NCBI GenBank assembly: GCA_945888325.1
Contig: CAMDAC010000008.1
Location: forward strand, 1 to 64,000
Reading direction: 5' to 3'
DNA length: 64,000 bases
From: Candidatus Sulfopaludibacter sp. SbA3
GTDB lineage: Bacteria; Pseudomonadota; Alphaproteobacteria; Caulobacterales; Hyphomonadaceae
In this document: piece after piece, positions 62,233 through 64,000 of the stretch
Layout: each line of letters begins with the position of its first letter
How positions within the stretch are numbered: position 1 is the stretch's first letter
The notes under the pieces: generated by a model
The model's database searches: none
What the model was told of the DNA's origin: nothing
The model's input: the letters and a program-made list of their open reading frames with translations, nothing else
Program-made: the position numbers and the translations under genes

Positions 62233-63516
62233 ATGGGGCCGTTGAGAATTGGGATTGCAGGCTTGGGCCATGTCGGCGCCGGGCTGATCGAACTGGTGCA
62301 GCGCCAGGACCGCCTGCGGCTGCCCGGCCGCGTCGAGATTGCGGGTGTGAGCGCCCGCTCGCAGAGCCGCAACCGCCCGGTCAACACCGACAGCTACCCT
62401 TGGTTCGATGACGCCGCGACCCTCGCCGAAGACCCCAACGTAGACGTATTCGTCGAACTGATCGGCGGCTCCGATGGCCCCGCCAAGTTCGCCGTCGAAT
62501 CTGCCCTCAAGGCGGGCAAGCACGTCGTCACCGCCAACAAGGCGCTGATCGCCAAGCATGGCATCGCGCTCGCTGCCCTCGCCGCCGAGAAGCATGTGGA
62601 TCTCCTGTTCGAAGCGGCCGTCGCGGGCGGCATCCCGGTCGTCCGTGTACTGCGCGACAGTCTCGTCGGCACCGAAGTCAAACGCGTCTCCGGCATCCTC
62701 AACGGCACCTGCAACTTCATCACGAGCACCATGCTCGAGACCGGCCGCGCCTACGAGGAAGTGCTCGCGGAAGCGCAGAAGCGCGGCTATGCCGAGGCCG
62801 ACCCCACGCTCGACGTTTCCGGCATGGACGCTGCCCACAAGGCCGCCATCCTCTCCGCCATAGCCTTCTCGGCAGACCTCGATTTCTCCAAGGTCGAAGT
62901 GCGCGGCATCGAGGAAATCGGCCTGCTCGACCTGCGCCTCGCAGACCGTCTCGGCTTCCGCATCAAGCTGATCGCCGAAGGCGTGCTCACCAAGGCCGGC
63001 GTCGTTTGCCGCGTCGAGCCGATGGCCCTGCCGCACGCCCATGCGCTCGCCCGCGTTGATGGCTCGCTCAACGCCGTCCGCATCGAAGGCGACCCGCTGG
63101 GCGCCGTCGTGCTCACCGGTCCCGGCGCCGGCTCCGGCCCCACCGCCAGCGCCGTGATGGGCGATGTCGCGAAACTTTTCCGCCCCGCCATCCGCAACGC
63201 CTTCGGCCGCGCGCAGCACCACGTCGCGCAGCCCTTCGTCAGCGGTGATGCCTCCGAAATCGCGCCCTTCTTCCTCCGTGTACGGCTCGCCGACAAGCCG
63301 GGCACACTCGCCGCGCTGACCGAAGCGCTGGCCGAGGAAGGCGTCTCGGTCGACAAGCTGCTGCAGGATTCCGCCGACGAGAGCGGCGCCAGCCCCGTTG
63401 CCGTCGTCACCCACCGCTGCCCCCGCGCGCAGATGCAGGCTGCTGTTAACCGGATTGCGAAACTGTCGGTCTCAGTCGAGGACCCGCGCCTCATCCGCAT
63501 CGAAGCGGCAAGCTAA
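62233..63516 (+). CDS. hom: Homoserine dehydrogenase
   Basis: A 427-residue enzyme that reduces aspartate semialdehyde to homoserine for threonine and methionine synthesis. The Rossmann motif GIAGLGHVGAG is at 7-17, with VTANKALIAKHG, FEAAVAGGIPV and GILNGTCNFI in the catalytic domain. A C-terminal ACT domain (about 348-425, FFLRVRLADKPGTLAALTEALAEEGVS) should bind threonine for feedback control. glpX follows 53 bases later, as is common in alphaproteobacteria. Confidence 0.97.
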   Translation: MGPLRIGIAGLGHVGAGLIELVQRQDRLRLPGRVEIAGVSARSQSRNRPVNTDSYPWFDDAATLAEDPNVDVFVELIGGSDGPAKFAVESALKAGKHVVTANKALIAKHGIALAALAAEKHVDLLFEAAVAGGIPVVRVLRDSLVGTEVKRVSGILNGTCNFITSTMLETGRAYEEVLAEAQKRGYAEADPTLDVSGMDAAHKAAILSAIAFSADLDFSKVEVRGIEEIGLLDLRLADRLGFRIKLIAEGVLTKAGVVCRVEPMALPHAHALARVDGSLNAVRIEGDPLGAVVLTGPGAGSGPTASAVMGDVAKLFRPAIRNAFGRAQHHVAQPFVSGDASEIAPFFLRVRLADKPGTLAALTEALAEEGVSVDKLLQDSADESGASPVAVVTHRCPRAQMQAAVNRIAKLSVSVEDPRLIRIEAAS

Positions 63517-63569
63517 TTGCTTCGTCCAAGAGTTAACTGTCCCGAATTCCCGCCCGTGGAGAAAAACGT

Positions 63570-64000
63570 ATGAAAAACAACGTTCTGACGCCGAGCCTCG
63601 CCGATGCGATGGTGCGGGTCACGGAACTCGCCGCGATCTCGGCTTCGAAGGAAGTGGGCCGGGGTGACGAAAAGAAGGCCGATGCCGCCGCCGTGGACGC
63701 TATGCGTTCGGCCTTCAACGAGGTCGAATTCAAGGGCCGCGTCGTGATCGGCGAAGGCGAGCGGGACGAAGCCCCGATGCTCTACATCGGCGAGGAAGTC
63801 GGCACCGGGAAGGGCCCCGAGATCGACATCGCGCTCGACCCGCTGGAAGGCACGACGCTGACCGCCAAGGCCATGGCCAACGCGCTCGCCGTGCTCGCGA
63901 TCGCCCCGCGCGGCGGCCTGCTCTACGCGCCGGACACGTATATGGACAAGATCGCCATCGGCCCGGGCTTCCCCGAAGGCCTCATCAGCCTCGACGCCTC
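63570..64000 (+). CDS. glpX: Class II fructose-1,6-bisphosphatase (partial, C-terminus outside window)
   Basis: The first 143 codons of a GlpX-type phosphatase. They begin MKNNVLTPSLADAMVRVTEL and include the metal-binding VVIGEGERDEAPMLYIGEEVG and the DPLEGTTLTAKAMANALAVLA segment. The enzyme removes the 1-phosphate of fructose bisphosphate in gluconeogenesis. GTGGAG lies about 9 bases before the ATG. The gene runs off the window end, so its integrity is unknown. Confidence 0.95.
   Translation, partial: MKNNVLTPSLADAMVRVTELAAISASKEVGRGDEKKADAAAVDAMRSAFNEVEFKGRVVIGEGERDEAPMLYIGEEVGTGKGPEIDIALDPLEGTTLTAKAMANALAVLAIAPRGGLLYAPDTYMDKIAIGPGFPEGLISLDA

Overview
This 64 kb window is dense, high-GC chromosomal DNA from an alphaproteobacterium, most likely of the Hyphomonadaceae / Caulobacterales-like group. 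The evidence is the DivK-PleD cell-cycle pair, a GatCAB amidotransferase, the alphaproteobacterial families DUF2842 and DUF6491, the ruvX|gatC, dinB-divK-pleD-rpmG and rplM-rpsI-argC neighbourhoods, a class I PHA synthase, a CtaA-type heme A synthase, and a large TonB receptor next to a TetR regulator. The genus cannot be fixed from the sequence alone. Almost everything is core housekeeping; no phage, insertion sequence, CRISPR array, rRNA or tRNA was seen.

Layout. 1-0.5 kb: ribosomal proteins S18 (cut by the window edge) and S6. 0.7-6.7 kb (+): fatty-acid synthesis fabD-fabG-acpP-fabF, then mltG, yicC and gmk. 6.7-18.2 kb (-): a long co-oriented run ruvX, AEC transporter, pyrB, a degenerate dihydroorotase, a small membrane protein, plsY, dprA, lptD, surA, pdxA, rsmA. 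It joins pyrimidine synthesis, phospholipid synthesis, DNA uptake, and outer-membrane and ribosome assembly. 18.2-27.5 kb: gatC, then a roughly 5.5 kb accessory block (small basic protein, membrane protein, a truncated monooxygenase remnant, a GGDEF-EAL protein, a medium-chain reductase, a SET-domain protein, a DUF6491 lipoprotein) separating gatC from gatA and gatB. 27.6-30.9 kb (-): a tightly overlapped operon RidA - GDPD - DUF482 acyltransferase - DUF2007 protein - HIT. 31-35.4 kb: dinB (-) diverging from divK-pleD-MFS (+). 35.5-44.7 kb (-): lptF-lptG, topA, an M23 lipoprotein, rnr, Nudix, rpmG. 44.8-47.1 kb: pepA-holC (+), then a YjdM-like protein (-).

47.1-52.8 kb is the most distinctive part: an alpha/beta hydrolase-MFS operon, a TetR regulator and a TonB receptor. 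Matching palindromes (core TCAACR-NN-TGTTGA) lie once between the hydrolase and TetR genes and twice, with centres 20 bp apart, in front of the TonB gene. This looks like a compact uptake-and-processing regulon under one repressor. 52.9-64 kb: ndk, a small basic protein, DUF2842, ctaA, a lipoprotein, rplM-rpsI-argC, a PRC-barrel protein, phaC, a lipoprotein-aminotransferase-hom set, and the start of glpX.

Other points of note are a PyrC homologue that has lost every recognisable catalytic motif, a dprA gene whose conserved N-terminus has no ATG/GTG/TTG start, an in-frame 24-bp tandem duplication inside plsY, and several intergenic palindromes, one resembling a repeat common in Rhizobiales.
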